From NCBI GenBank assembly GCA_020636645.1, contig JACJXO010000008.1, positions 41,691-105,690 on the forward strand: DNA of 64,000 bases, read 5' to 3'. The notes under the pieces were generated by a model, which was not told where the DNA came from, made no database searches, and worked only from the letters and a program-made list of their open reading frames with translations. How positions within the stretch are numbered: the first letter of the stretch is position 1; every line of letters begins with the position of its first letter. A program made the translations under genes and the position numbers. Shown one piece after another: positions 26,250-35,089 of this stretch. Source of the DNA: Chitinophagales bacterium (GTDB taxonomy: Bacteria > Bacteroidota > Bacteroidia > Chitinophagales > BACL12).

Positions 26250-27067
26250 AACTGAATCTTGACAATTACGAAAGCTGGCTGGTTGACCGCATGGAAGGTC
26301 TGCTGGATCCTGCTCAGGAAGCCGAACTGGATGCGTTCCTTGAACTGCATCCGGAGCTGCAGGAAGATGCTGCCCTGATGGAAATGACACGACTCGTGCC
26401 TGATCAGGAAGTCATTTTTACAGATAAGGCATCTCTGAAGAAGGAAGAGGGCGGAAGAATACTTGCCCTGTTCACCATGGGGCGGCTTTCTATGGCAGCA
26501 GCAGCTGTGTTGCTGGCATTCGTGGGAATCAGATTTCTGACCAATCCGGCCGAAAGCACCCTGGCCACCGGATACCAGAGTGCCGCACAACAGGCAGCAG
26601 TGCCCGTCATGGCAGCATCCGCAGAAAGTCTGGAAGCACGTGATTCAGTGCCCGGCATCCGCCACCAGGGGGCACCTGTTCAGTTTGCTGTTCAGGAGAA
26701 AAAGATGGTGGAAGAGAAAAAACAGCCCCGTGAAACACAGTTTGCCAACTATCTGAACCCGGTGCAGCTGCAGCAGCTTCCCGCTGTTGAGAAAAGACCG
26801 GTGCTTCATCTCAATGACTTTGAAGAACAGTACGCTCTGATCAATAATTACGACTACGAGAATATGATGAAAGGTACCACTTCCGGAAGCGGTCCTGAAA
26901 CAATCGTTGACAAGATGAATGATGCCATGGCCATCGCCAATGAGATGAGTTCTGTGCTGGGCTTTGGAAAAAAAGATGAGGAAGAACACAGTGGTTCCCA
27001 TATGAGAACTACTTCCATCCGCATCCTTGGAATTGAATATTATAACCGTAAACGCATAAACCAGTAA
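26246..27067 (+). CDS. Putative anti-sigma factor, single-pass membrane protein
   Basis: A 273-residue protein with an acidic cytoplasmic N-terminus (about 1-75; ESWLVDRMEGLLDPAQEAEL, resembling zinc-less anti-sigma domains of Bacteroidota), one membrane helix (about 84-101; LSMAAAAVLLAFVGIRF) and a periplasmic tail with no recognised fold. It is predicted to hold the sigma factor at the membrane until a periplasmic signal releases it. The start ATG overlaps the sigma stop (ATGA), and the downstream barrel gene follows by 2 nt. The assignment rests on this context plus topology, since no catalogued domain is obvious in the tail. Confidence 0.7.
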   Translation: MKLNLDNYESWLVDRMEGLLDPAQEAELDAFLELHPELQEDAALMEMTRLVPDQEVIFTDKASLKKEEGGRILALFTMGRLSMAAAAVLLAFVGIRFLTNPAESTLATGYQSAAQQAAVPVMAASAESLEARDSVPGIRHQGAPVQFAVQEKKMVEEKKQPRETQFANYLNPVQLQQLPAVEKRPVLHLNDFEEQYALINNYDYENMMKGTTSGSGPETIVDKMNDAMAIANEMSSVLGFGKKDEEEHSGSHMRTTSIRILGIEYYNRKRINQ

Positions 27068-27069
27068 GC

Positions 27070-28125
27070 ATGAAAAACGCAATTGTAACTACCCTGATCC
27101 TGACAGCAGGCAGCCTGCTGTATGCACAGGAACCTGCCGCTGTTCCTGCAGCAATGGAAGAACCCGCAAAGGTGATCGTCACCATCACCGAGAACGGAGA
27201 GACCTATACTATAGAACTTCCCAGCCTGGAAAGCCTTGCAGATATGGAAGACCTGAAAGGACTGGAAACCCTGCAGTACCTCGAAGGGCTGGAAGATGAA
27301 GATCTGGAGTTCGACACTTTCCTGGCAGAAGTACAGGCTGATACACTGGACAGTACTTCTGTGACCATCGGTAAATGGAAAGTTGTGGTCAAGGAAAAAG
27401 GAGATGGTACAGATGATGTGGATGTCAAATTCGACCGTGTGGAAGATGACGATGTCAAGGACATTGATACCTACCGCGATGTAGATGTATTCGAGACAGA
27501 CTGGTTCCTCTTTGATCTGGGTTACAACACCTACGTGGATAAAGACATGCAGTTTGTCAAACTGATGGCAGACAGCATTGCTCTGGATCAGAAAAGCTGG
27601 GGCAGCTGGGATGTGAACCTGCACATCTTCCGCCAGCGGCTCAATATCGCCCAGGGTTTCGTGAACCTGAACTGGGGCCTCAGTTTTGAATGGCACAACT
27701 ATATGTTCCGCGGCAATTATTATCCTACTCCGCAGCAATCTGTCTTCACTTTACAGGAGTCTGCTTCTACCACCAATCTGGAGAAAAACAGATTCAGTTC
27801 CACCCATTTTACCCTGCCGGTCATGCTGGGTTTCGAGACCAAACCCTGGGATACTGACCACTCTTTCCGTATGGGATTTGGTTACAGCCCGGGACTGATG
27901 GTCAAAGGTAAGACCAAGATCAAAGATGACCGTGGTACCAACAAAGTGAAAGATGATTTCAACCTGGAAAGTCCTTTCCGCCATGAAGTGAATGTGATGA
28001 TGGGATATGGCGGTTTCAACCTGTACGCCAGCTATGATCTGAACAGCATGTTTGCAGAAGGCGAAGGACCTGAACTCCACCCGGTGTCAGTTGGTCTGAT
28101 CATCCGTCGCGGGTTCGATAACTAA
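27070..28125 (+). CDS. Outer-membrane beta-barrel-like protein in the sigma-factor operon
   Basis: A 351-residue exported protein with a signal peptide (about 1-19, GSLLYAQ). An acidic periplasmic segment (about 30-160) is rich in Glu/Asp and Leu repeats (LPSLESLADMEDLKGLETL). From about residue 165 the alternating pattern and aromatic belts (GLSFEWHNYMFRGNYY, FTLPVMLGFETKPW, HEVNVMMGYGGFNLYASY) fit a porin or PorT-like barrel. It is the third gene of the sigma/anti-sigma operon, so it may be the regulated output or the sensor. Function unknown. A strong terminator follows 22 nt after the stop. Confidence 0.75.
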   Translation: MKNAIVTTLILTAGSLLYAQEPAAVPAAMEEPAKVIVTITENGETYTIELPSLESLADMEDLKGLETLQYLEGLEDEDLEFDTFLAEVQADTLDSTSVTIGKWKVVVKEKGDGTDDVDVKFDRVEDDDVKDIDTYRDVDVFETDWFLFDLGYNTYVDKDMQFVKLMADSIALDQKSWGSWDVNLHIFRQRLNIAQGFVNLNWGLSFEWHNYMFRGNYYPTPQQSVFTLQESASTTNLEKNRFSSTHFTLPVMLGFETKPWDTDHSFRMGFGYSPGLMVKGKTKIKDDRGTNKVKDDFNLESPFRHEVNVMMGYGGFNLYASYDLNSMFAEGEGPELHPVSVGLIIRRGFDN

Positions 28126-28147
28126 GCGTACTTTTATCGTGTTGGAT

Positions 28148-28177
28148 AGGAGGACGGGGAAACTCGTCCTCTTTTTT
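28148..28177 (+). terminator. Rho-independent terminator of the sigma-factor operon
   Basis: GAGGACG and CGTCCTC form a 7-bp stem around an 8-nt loop, extended by an A-T and a G-T pair, and run into six T residues. The T tract overlaps the stop codon of the convergent M43 gene by two bases. Confidence 0.8.
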
Positions 28178-29459
28178 ATTCTTCCAGCGTCTTTCTGGTA
28201 AAATTCCTGGCGTTTTCCACGATTCCCCCGCGGGCCACTTTCACTTCTCCTTTGATTCCGTATTTGATGCTTTCCCACACCTCAATGCCTTCCCATTCTT
28301 CACCGCAGATATTGGTGATGGTACCTCCGTCAATGATCAGGGTGCCGCCGGGTCTCACAATGATCCTGGCATCTGCCGGCAATGCCAGCCTGCACCTTAC
28401 AATCAGTGTAGCTCCTTCTTCAATGACCACATCACTGTTGAGGTCATGGTATCCCTGAAAGGTCACAGTGGTGTTCCTGGCAATATGGGCTCTGTTATAT
28501 GGATCATAATCACACCATTTTTCCTGTAGCACAGCCCGTTGTCGGCTTCCGGTCATGTTGAAATTGGCATGGATCTTTCCCAGCTGACAAGGTGAAATGG
28601 CGCACTGGCAGGTGTTGTAGTCCATCATATTGTTGCTGTTGATGCCATTGCACGGCGGATCATTCGGACCCCAGCATCCCGGATTTTTCGGGGTATCATC
28701 ACATCCATCGTCGGTACGCCATGTGTGGCTGAGCCCAAGTGTGTGACCGATCTCATGATTCACCAGCCCGGCATAAAACCAGGCTCCTTTATTGAATGGT
28801 TGACCCTCATCACCGTAAAAGGTAGTAGTGGCATTGTAGTATGCACCAAAGATCTTGATATTGGTTGCAAAGGAAATGCCACTGGCAGTGACATTGAAAT
28901 CATCGTGGGCGGCTACACTGTCCGGGTGATGCTCCAGAAAAAAAATGTTGATGATGCTGTCTTGTCCCACACCATACTGGAACATGCTCTTGTCAAACAG
29001 CCCGTATCGACCGCTGTTCTTTTGCTTGTCAAAAAAGCAGGCAGTATCATCGCGGTGAAAATATATGCCGTCACTTCCGGTGGAAGGGTCGCCCGTAAGT
29101 ACAATGCGGTACCTGGTAGGAAGGGCAGGGGTGTCATTCCCTTCGGGAAGATTCATTTGTTTATTGTCTGCCAGCTTATCATTGCAGGCACGAACCAGAT
29201 CACGTATGTAGGTGCGGGCCTGTTGTTCCGGGAAGTTGTATTCGCCATTCTCATCCAGCATGAAATGAAAGTTGACCCGTACATAACGCATAGGGGTGTA
29301 GCCGTTCGGTATATAGTTTTCCCAGTCGTCGCAGGTGTATCGCTCGCCTTTGATGAAGGTGGACTGTATATCATCTTCGCCAATGAATGTCTTATGGTAA
29401 CGGGGAGAGCAGGCCGTCAGGGCAAACAAGATTATGGCGATGAAACTGACTTTATACAT
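28176..29459 (-). CDS. M43-type (pappalysin-like) zinc metallopeptidase lipoprotein
   Basis: A 427-residue lipoprotein with signal peptide and lipobox LTAC at residue 16. The catalytic site is HEIGHTLGLSHTW (HExxHxxGxxH), and the Met-turn is seen in NNMMDYNTCQC, both typical of metzincin family M43. Cys-rich loops around DDGCDDTPKNPGCWG match the family. After about residue 325 the sequence changes to short beta coils (GATLIVRCRLALPADARIIV, PGGTLIIDGGTI) like the start of a right-handed beta-helix, and stops after a few coils. No T9SS domain is present. It is probably anchored to a membrane by its lipid. Substrate unknown. Confidence 0.88.
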   Translation of the reverse strand: MYKVSFIAIILFALTACSPRYHKTFIGEDDIQSTFIKGERYTCDDWENYIPNGYTPMRYVRVNFHFMLDENGEYNFPEQQARTYIRDLVRACNDKLADNKQMNLPEGNDTPALPTRYRIVLTGDPSTGSDGIYFHRDDTACFFDKQKNSGRYGLFDKSMFQYGVGQDSIINIFFLEHHPDSVAAHDDFNVTASGISFATNIKIFGAYYNATTTFYGDEGQPFNKGAWFYAGLVNHEIGHTLGLSHTWRTDDGCDDTPKNPGCWGPNDPPCNGINSNNMMDYNTCQCAISPCQLGKIHANFNMTGSRQRAVLQEKWCDYDPYNRAHIARNTTVTFQGYHDLNSDVVIEEGATLIVRCRLALPADARIIVRPGGTLIIDGGTITNICGEEWEGIEVWESIKYGIKGEVKVARGGIVENARNFTRKTLEE

Positions 29460-29470
29460 ATTCTGGCTAT

Positions 29471-29478
29471 TACCTTTG
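29471..29478 (+). promoter_or_regulatory. -7 promoter element (TACCTTTG)
   Basis: A full TAnnTTTG match 19 nt before the ATG at 29498, in the short gap between two divergent lipoprotein genes. Confidence 0.5.
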
Positions 29479-29497
29479 CAGAAAACCGGATAAAAAT

Positions 29498-30073
29498 ATG
29501 AAGTTTCGTTTACCGATATTCCTCATTCTGTTCATTTCTGTTGCCATCGTATCCTGTAACAACGCAGATAAGCAGAAAGAACGTATCGCAGACCTGCAGA
29601 TGGAAATGGACAGCGTTTTTGCCAGTACCAGAGAGCTGACGCCTTCTCAGAAAGAAAAGGCACACGAACTGATAGATGCTTATTTGCAGTATGCAGATCA
29701 GCATCAGCAGGATCCCAATGCTGCAGCCTATATGTTTGAGGCTGCCAGGCTGACCACTGCTTTACCCGAATATGAAAGAGCCATTGAAATATTCAGACTG
29801 ATCGTCAATAAGTTTCCGGAATCTGAATATGCCCCCAGAAGCCTGCTGTCCATTGGTGGCATTTACGATGTTTCCATAGGCGACTATGAGCAGGCAAAAA
29901 AAGCTTACGAAGAATTGAATGAAAAGTATCCGTTACAGGCGGAGGAATATGACGTGCCTGCCATACTGCGCACGCTGGGTATGCCGGCAGATCAGATCCT
30001 GCGTCAGCTGAGAAGTGCCAACGGTACGGCCGATAGTATGGACATCAGGAATGGATCAGCCTCTGCCGAATAG
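29498..30073 (+). CDS. TPR-containing lipoprotein
   Basis: A 191-residue lipoprotein: signal peptide with lipobox VSC (Cys20), a short coiled-coil-like segment (about 25-45; KERIADLQMEMDSVF), then helical tetratricopeptide-like repeats (about 50-155; YERAIEIFRLIVNKFPESEYA and YEQAKKAYEELNEKYP). The repeat pattern is like that of YbgF/CpoB and BamD-type proteins, which act in envelope assembly, but no specific partner is evident. Its 3' end overlaps the convergent cdaA gene by 18 nt. Confidence 0.82.
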   Translation: MKFRLPIFLILFISVAIVSCNNADKQKERIADLQMEMDSVFASTRELTPSQKEKAHELIDAYLQYADQHQQDPNAAAYMFEAARLTTALPEYERAIEIFRLIVNKFPESEYAPRSLLSIGGIYDVSIGDYEQAKKAYEELNEKYPLQAEEYDVPAILRTLGMPADQILRQLRSANGTADSMDIRNGSASAE

Positions 30074-30871
30074 CGCATCTGTCAGCACTTTCCGCAAGGT
30101 TTCTTCTGCAATGTTTTGAAAAAGTTGTCCGTCTTTGGCATAAGAAATATGTCCGTTCTCTTCTGAAACAATGATGGCAGTGGCATCACTTACTTCCGTG
30201 ATGCCCAGGGCGCTGCGGTGCCGCAAGCCGAAATGTCCCGGTAGCCCGCTGGTATTTTCACTTACCGGTAGCACACAACGGGCAGCCTGTATGCGGCCGT
30301 CACTAATAATCACTGCCCCATCATGCAGCGGACCATTCTTAATGAAAATGCTCTGGAGCAGATCTGCATCTATACGGGCCTGCACCTGTACCCCTGAATT
30401 GGCAAAGAACTGCAGCCTGCTGGTGCGGGGAATCACAAGGAGGGCTCCTGTATGTTCGGTCGATAGTTGAAGTACTGCCTTGATCAGCTCTTCTACCTCT
30501 CTGTATTCACTCTGATGCTGCTGGTAGGACCTGAGATTGAACCGTCGCCAGAAGGCAGGTTTGCGGATATCACTGTTCCTGCCAAGCTGCAATAGAAAGC
30601 GTCTGACCTCCGGCTGAAAAACAATGAGCAATCCTAACACGCCGATATTGATGAACTGGCCAAGTACCCCCTTCATCAACTCCATATCAAAGGCATCGGC
30701 CAGCAGGCTCAGCAGGTAAACGGCCAGGATGCCAAAGAAGATATTATAGGCCAGGCTGCCTCTTACAATTCGGTATAACTGGTATATGAGCAGGCTCATC
30801 AGCACGATGTCCAGCACATCGGTCAGGCCGATCTCCAGGAAATCTATCCGGAACAGGAGGGTGAGGTTCAT
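30056..30871 (-). CDS. cdaA: Diadenylate cyclase CdaA
   Basis: A 271-residue membrane-anchored cyclase. Three N-terminal helices (about 15-100) precede a DisA_N/DAC domain (about 110-260) with the catalytic signatures HDGAVIIS (DGA) and LRHRSALG (RHR). It condenses two ATP into cyclic di-AMP, which governs potassium and osmotic balance. It lies directly downstream of folP, with a 4-nt ATGA overlap, an arrangement seen in many Bacteroidota. The kup potassium transporter elsewhere in the window is a plausible physiological connection, though nothing in the sequence proves it. Confidence 0.95.
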   Translation of the reverse strand: MNLTLLFRIDFLEIGLTDVLDIVLMSLLIYQLYRIVRGSLAYNIFFGILAVYLLSLLADAFDMELMKGVLGQFINIGVLGLLIVFQPEVRRFLLQLGRNSDIRKPAFWRRFNLRSYQQHQSEYREVEELIKAVLQLSTEHTGALLVIPRTSRLQFFANSGVQVQARIDADLLQSIFIKNGPLHDGAVIISDGRIQAARCVLPVSENTSGLPGHFGLRHRSALGITEVSDATAIIVSEENGHISYAKDGQLFQNIAEETLRKVLTDALFGRG

Positions 30872-31761
30872 GCCGACAGCAAAGGTACATTTTCGTGCAG
30901 TTGCCCGGCACGGGTGGCACGGAAAATAGCAACGGTCTCTACCGCTTCCCTCACATCGTGTACCCTCAGAATAGAAGCGCCCTGCTGCAACAGATACATA
31001 TGTAAAGCAATGGTTCCGGTAAGTGCATTATTTGAACTGATATTCAATACTTTATTGACCATAGATTTTCTTGAAACACCTACCAGCAACGGCATTCCTG
31101 TATCAGCCAGCTGCCTGCAACCTGCTGCCAGTTGATAGTTGTGTTCCAGGGTCTTTCCAAACCCGAATCCCGGATCCAGAATAAGCTGTTCCACACCTGC
31201 AGTTTTAAGCGCATCACACCTGCGCAGCAAATATTCACGTACTTCTAAGGCCACATTTTCATAGTGAGGATCGTTTTGCATCAGGGCAGGCGTACCCTGC
31301 ATGTGCATGAGGATGACCGGAGCCCCCGTCAGTGCAGCAACAGCGGTCATGCGCCTGTCCCAGGTGGCCGCACTGATATCATTGATGATAGATGCACCTG
31401 CTTCTACAGCAGCTTCTGCCACATCTGCATGGATGGTATCTATTGATACTGGTATATGAGGAAATGCCTGGGCAACTGCCTGAACTATCGGGATGACACG
31501 GGTTGCCTCTACTTTCGGATCAATGATGTCTGCCCCCGGCCGTGAAGACATGCCTCCAATATCCAGCATCCTTGCGCCTTCGCTTACCATATCTGCAGCT
31601 TTCTGTACGGCTTCTTCTACCCGGGCCACCCGGCTCTCAGAGAAAAAGGAGTCAGGCGTGGCGTTGATGATGCCCATCACTTTTGGTGTGGATAAGTCCA
31701 CCTTTCCAGCCTTCGTCTCCAGGGTCGGAAGCGTAGGGAAATATGTAGTTTTGGGCTGCAT
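30868..31761 (-). CDS. folP: Dihydropteroate synthase
   Basis: A 297-residue TIM-barrel enzyme. It joins p-aminobenzoate to dihydropterin pyrophosphate in folate synthesis and is the sulfonamide target. Visible motifs: VMGIINATPDSFF (pterin site), GARMLDIGGMSSRPGA, ASIINDISA, ILDPGFGFGKT and the C-terminal LRVHDVREA. A TTG at 31791 extends the frame by ten residues, but the ATG at 31761 is preferred because the longer version would overlap the divergent DUF1599 gene. It is the first gene of the folP-cdaA operon. Confidence 0.95.
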   Translation of the reverse strand: MQPKTTYFPTLPTLETKAGKVDLSTPKVMGIINATPDSFFSESRVARVEEAVQKAADMVSEGARMLDIGGMSSRPGADIIDPKVEATRVIPIVQAVAQAFPHIPVSIDTIHADVAEAAVEAGASIINDISAATWDRRMTAVAALTGAPVILMHMQGTPALMQNDPHYENVALEVREYLLRRCDALKTAGVEQLILDPGFGFGKTLEHNYQLAAGCRQLADTGMPLLVGVSRKSMVNKVLNISSNNALTGTIALHMYLLQQGASILRVHDVREAVETVAIFRATRAGQLHENVPLLSA

Positions 31762-31775
31762 CTGAGCCAAATCTA

Positions 31776-32330
31776 ATGAATCCGGAAGCAAACCATACCA
31801 GCCTGCAGTATGACGAAGTGGTGAAGGCCTGCAGAGACATATTCTCCAAGAAAATACGGGATTACGGAACCTCCTGGCGGGTGTTGCGTCCGTCCAGCCT
31901 GACCGACCAGATCTTCATCAAAGCACAGCGCATCCGCACGGTTGAGCAAACGCTGGAGCGCAGGGTTAGTGATACGATCGAAGATGAATTCATCGGGATC
32001 ATCAACTATTCCATCATTGCCCTCATCCAGCTTGAACTGCCTGAAGACGCACCTGTTCATCTGGCAGAACAACAGGCACTTCAGATGTTTGACAGCCACT
32101 TTTCCGGTATCAAATCACTCATGGAAAACAAGAACCATGACTATGGAGAGGCCTGGCGAAGTATGCGTACCTCTTCCTTTACAGATCTGATCCTCATGAA
32201 GATCATGCGCATCAAACAGATAGAAGAGAACGACGGGCAGACTCTGATCTCTGAAGGAGTGGCCTCCCACTATATGGATATGGTCAATTATTCAGTGTTT
32301 GCACTCATTCAGCTCAAAGAAAAAGCATAA
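31776..32330 (+). CDS. DUF1599 domain-containing protein, internally duplicated
   Basis: A 184-residue cytosolic protein built from two similar halves: IRDYGTSWRVLRPSSLTDQI (about 28-47) with IKAQRIRTVE corresponds to NHDYGEAWRSMRTSSFTDLI (about 119-138) with MKIMRIKQIE. Each half ends in an all-helical segment (INYSIIALIQL, VNYSVFALIQL). DUF1599 resembles nucleotide modification or MazG-like helical folds and has no established function. It diverges from folP, with only 14 nt between the starts, and heads an operon with the BT_3928-type gene (5-nt gap). This neighbourhood is widespread in the phylum. Confidence 0.88.
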   Translation: MNPEANHTSLQYDEVVKACRDIFSKKIRDYGTSWRVLRPSSLTDQIFIKAQRIRTVEQTLERRVSDTIEDEFIGIINYSIIALIQLELPEDAPVHLAEQQALQMFDSHFSGIKSLMENKNHDYGEAWRSMRTSSFTDLILMKIMRIKQIEENDGQTLISEGVASHYMDMVNYSVFALIQLKEKA

Positions 32331-32335
32331 GCACT

Positions 32336-33991
32336 ATGAGGTCATTCATTCTCGGTCTTTCCCGCTTTCTGGTTGGAGCCCTGTTCATTTTTTCCGGGCT
32401 TATCAAAGCCAATGATCCGGTGGGTTTTGCCATCAAACTGGAAGAATACTATGACATCTTCGCTTCAGGTGGCGGCATCCTTTCTTTCTTTCACTCTTCC
32501 ATTATCCTGAATACAGTTGTCTATCAGGCAGCCTTTATATGTATTCTTGAAGTGGCACTTGGGGTGCTGTTATTGCTGGGTATGTGGCCCCGGTTGGTTT
32601 CCTGGTTGCTGCTGCTCATGATCATATTTTTTACCTGGCTGACGGGCTTCTCTGCCTTCACCGGCCAGGTGACCGACTGTGGCTGCTTTGGAGATGCCAT
32701 ACCGCTCACGCCCCTGCAATCCTTCTATAAGGATCTGGTTCTGATGGTGCTGATCATCATCATTTTCGCAGGTAGAAACCGCATTAACCGGCTGCTCCCT
32801 GCTGTCCTGTCATTTGCCATCTTCTTTGCCACAACAGCCTTCAGTATCTGGGTAGTGAATTCAGTGCTGAAATACGATGTATTTATAGACTTCCGTCCGT
32901 ACAAAGTGGGCAACAACATTGCAGAGCAGATGGCCATTCCGGATGATGCTCCGGCTCCTGTGGTGGAGATGCAGTACATCTACCGGAATAAACAAAGTGG
33001 CAAAGAGGGGGTAGCAAAGATCCGCAGCGATGAGAACAACATGGATGCGCTGAAACCTTTCGGCGATAGCAATACCTGGGAGTTCGTGGAACGCAAAGAC
33101 AAGGTCATTGATGCAGGCTTTATCCCAAAGATCACAGACTTTGCAGTACTCCATGAAGATGGGGAAGATATTACAGATCAGGTGCTTCATTTCGATGATT
33201 ACCTGATCATGGTGGTCTCTGCAGGCCTTGACCATACAGAGAGATCTGCCTGGGATGGTATCAATGAACTGCAACAAGCCGCTGAAGCAGAAGGTATTTC
33301 TACCTTCGGCCTTGTGTCCAGCAATCGCAAGGACATTGAAAAATTCAGGCATAATCACCAGACAGCTTTCCCATTCTATCAGGGCGATCATAAGGTTTGT
33401 CTGGCCATCGCCCGCACCAATCCCAACATCCTTTTGCTGAAGAATGGAACGGTTGTTGCCAAGTGGCCGTGGAGAGAAACACCCTCATTTGATGAGATGA
33501 AGTCCATGTACTTTCCCGACAGGCCGGCAACAGAGATCACCTTCCTTCAGAATGAAACTTCCGGTCTCTTCAGCACCGGAGAAGATGTGGTGAGCAAACT
33601 GGAGAACAGCACAGAGCCGTACAATGAATTCTTCCTGATGGATGCCGCAGGGAATGACCTGGCCTATGATATGCTGGCAGAAAGCGGTCCGCATTATATG
33701 GTCATCATTGCTGATATGACCCAGCTTACAAGAGAGGTCTTCGCCAGTATGCAGCCTGTTTTGCAGGAGCTGGAGAACAGGCAGGCACACTATTTTGTGG
33801 TTAGTGGTTCCAGTCTGGGAAGTCTGCAGCAGATGCAGGATGCCACGGGACTGCATTTCTCCTTCTTCAACAGCGATGCAGAGGTGCTGGGCAAGATCGT
33901 GGAGACCAATACCGGTATGGTGGTGGTGCAGGATGGAAGGGTAGTAGCCGTGTATGATGAAGCCAATTTTCCTGTTGCGGAAGAACTGTAA
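32336..33991 (+). CDS. BT_3928-type membrane protein: DoxX/MauE-like domain plus thioredoxin-like domains
   Basis: A 551-residue protein. About residues 1-155 form a four- or five-helix DoxX/MauE-like membrane domain with the Cys motif TDCGCFGDAIPL before KDLVLM. A sixth helix is near 165-185. The soluble part contains two regions of thioredoxin-like layout (about 240-395 and 400-551), without CxxC in either. The MauE-like Cys pair suggests disulfide or quinone chemistry at the membrane, but no activity is known for this family. It lies between DUF1599 and an OppB-like permease gene, with tight spacing. Confidence 0.8.
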   Translation: MRSFILGLSRFLVGALFIFSGLIKANDPVGFAIKLEEYYDIFASGGGILSFFHSSIILNTVVYQAAFICILEVALGVLLLLGMWPRLVSWLLLLMIIFFTWLTGFSAFTGQVTDCGCFGDAIPLTPLQSFYKDLVLMVLIIIIFAGRNRINRLLPAVLSFAIFFATTAFSIWVVNSVLKYDVFIDFRPYKVGNNIAEQMAIPDDAPAPVVEMQYIYRNKQSGKEGVAKIRSDENNMDALKPFGDSNTWEFVERKDKVIDAGFIPKITDFAVLHEDGEDITDQVLHFDDYLIMVVSAGLDHTERSAWDGINELQQAAEAEGISTFGLVSSNRKDIEKFRHNHQTAFPFYQGDHKVCLAIARTNPNILLLKNGTVVAKWPWRETPSFDEMKSMYFPDRPATEITFLQNETSGLFSTGEDVVSKLENSTEPYNEFFLMDAAGNDLAYDMLAESGPHYMVIIADMTQLTREVFASMQPVLQELENRQAHYFVVSGSSLGSLQQMQDATGLHFSFFNSDAEVLGKIVETNTGMVVVQDGRVVAVYDEANFPVAEEL

Positions 33992-35089
33992 TTGATACTA
34001 TTGACAAGATTTATCGCAGCACGGCTCCTGCAGGGTTTCCTGGTCATGCTGGGGGTCAGTGTGCTGGTATTTTTCCTGTTTCAGCTTGTTCGCTTCAACC
34101 CTGCCTACGCACTTGCTGGTGAGGCCGCTTCCACTGAAACGGTTGCCAACATCAGTCGTGAACTGGGACTTGACCGGCCCGTGGGTGCCCAGTTGCTGAC
34201 TCATCTCAATAACCTGTCGCCGCTTAGCAGACATGCGCTTGACCCTGCAGCAAGAAACTACCTGGAACCGGGGTCTGTTAAAGCCATTACTATTATGAGT
34301 AGTTCAAGCCATCGCTGGGTATTGAAATATCCCTATCTGGGTCGTTCCTTTCAGTCTGGCAGACCGGTGGCTTCGCTGCTCAATGCCACCATCCCCAATA
34401 CCCTGCTGCTGGCACTGACGGCCATGATGTTCGCGACTTTTTGTGGCATCATTCTCGGAATGCTGGCGGCCATGCAACAGGGTTCCTGGCTGGACAGAAG
34501 CATCACCGCAGGATCGGTCATGGGAATAGCCCTGCCTTCCTTTTTTGCAGCCATCTTACTTCAACTCATTTTCGCCTATTTGCTGAGCAGTTTCACGGGT
34601 CTGAAGATGACGGGCAATCTGTATGAAGCAGATGAATATACCGGCCAGATCTACCTGTCACTTCGCAATCTCATCCTGCCTGCCATCGCCCTGGGTATCA
34701 GGCCTGTTGCAGTCATTACCCAGATCACCAGAAGCAGCATGCTGGATGTGTTACATGCAGATTACATCCGCACTGCCCGGGCAAAAGGACTTGGGTCAGG
34801 TGCGGTGGTGTACAGACACGCACTGAAAAATGCACTCATTCCGGTCATTACTTCCGTTACGGGATGGCTGGCTTCTCTGTTGGCCGGTGCATTTTTTATT
34901 GAAGTGGTGTTCAATTATAACGGCCTCGGACTGGAAACGGTCAATGCCATCAAGACGAAAGATATTCCTGTAGCAACAGGTGCCGTATTGTATATTGCAC
35001 TGGTTTTTGTGTTGGTCAATATGCTGACCGACATCCTGTACGGGCTTGCAGACCCACGGGTGAAAATGAGCAGCAAACAAACATCATGA
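33992..35089 (+). CDS. ABC transporter permease, OppB/DppB type
   Basis: A 365-residue membrane permease of the dipeptide/oligopeptide/nickel type: N-terminal TM (LLQGFLVMLGVSVLVFFLFQ) with the TMPS-like ELGLDRP segment, and the cytoplasmic EAA-like loop DYIRTARAKGLGSGAVVYRH before ALIPVI. The usual partners (DppC, two ATPases, substrate-binding protein) are not adjacent, so it is an orphan here. No ATG lies near the beginning. TTG codons at 33992 and 34001 are the plausible starts. It follows the upstream stop immediately and overlaps aroK by 4 nt. Confidence 0.9.
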   Translation: MILLTRFIAARLLQGFLVMLGVSVLVFFLFQLVRFNPAYALAGEAASTETVANISRELGLDRPVGAQLLTHLNNLSPLSRHALDPAARNYLEPGSVKAITIMSSSSHRWVLKYPYLGRSFQSGRPVASLLNATIPNTLLLALTAMMFATFCGIILGMLAAMQQGSWLDRSITAGSVMGIALPSFFAAILLQLIFAYLLSSFTGLKMTGNLYEADEYTGQIYLSLRNLILPAIALGIRPVAVITQITRSSMLDVLHADYIRTARAKGLGSGAVVYRHALKNALIPVITSVTGWLASLLAGAFFIEVVFNYNGLGLETVNAIKTKDIPVATGAVLYIALVFVLVNMLTDILYGLADPRVKMSSKQTS

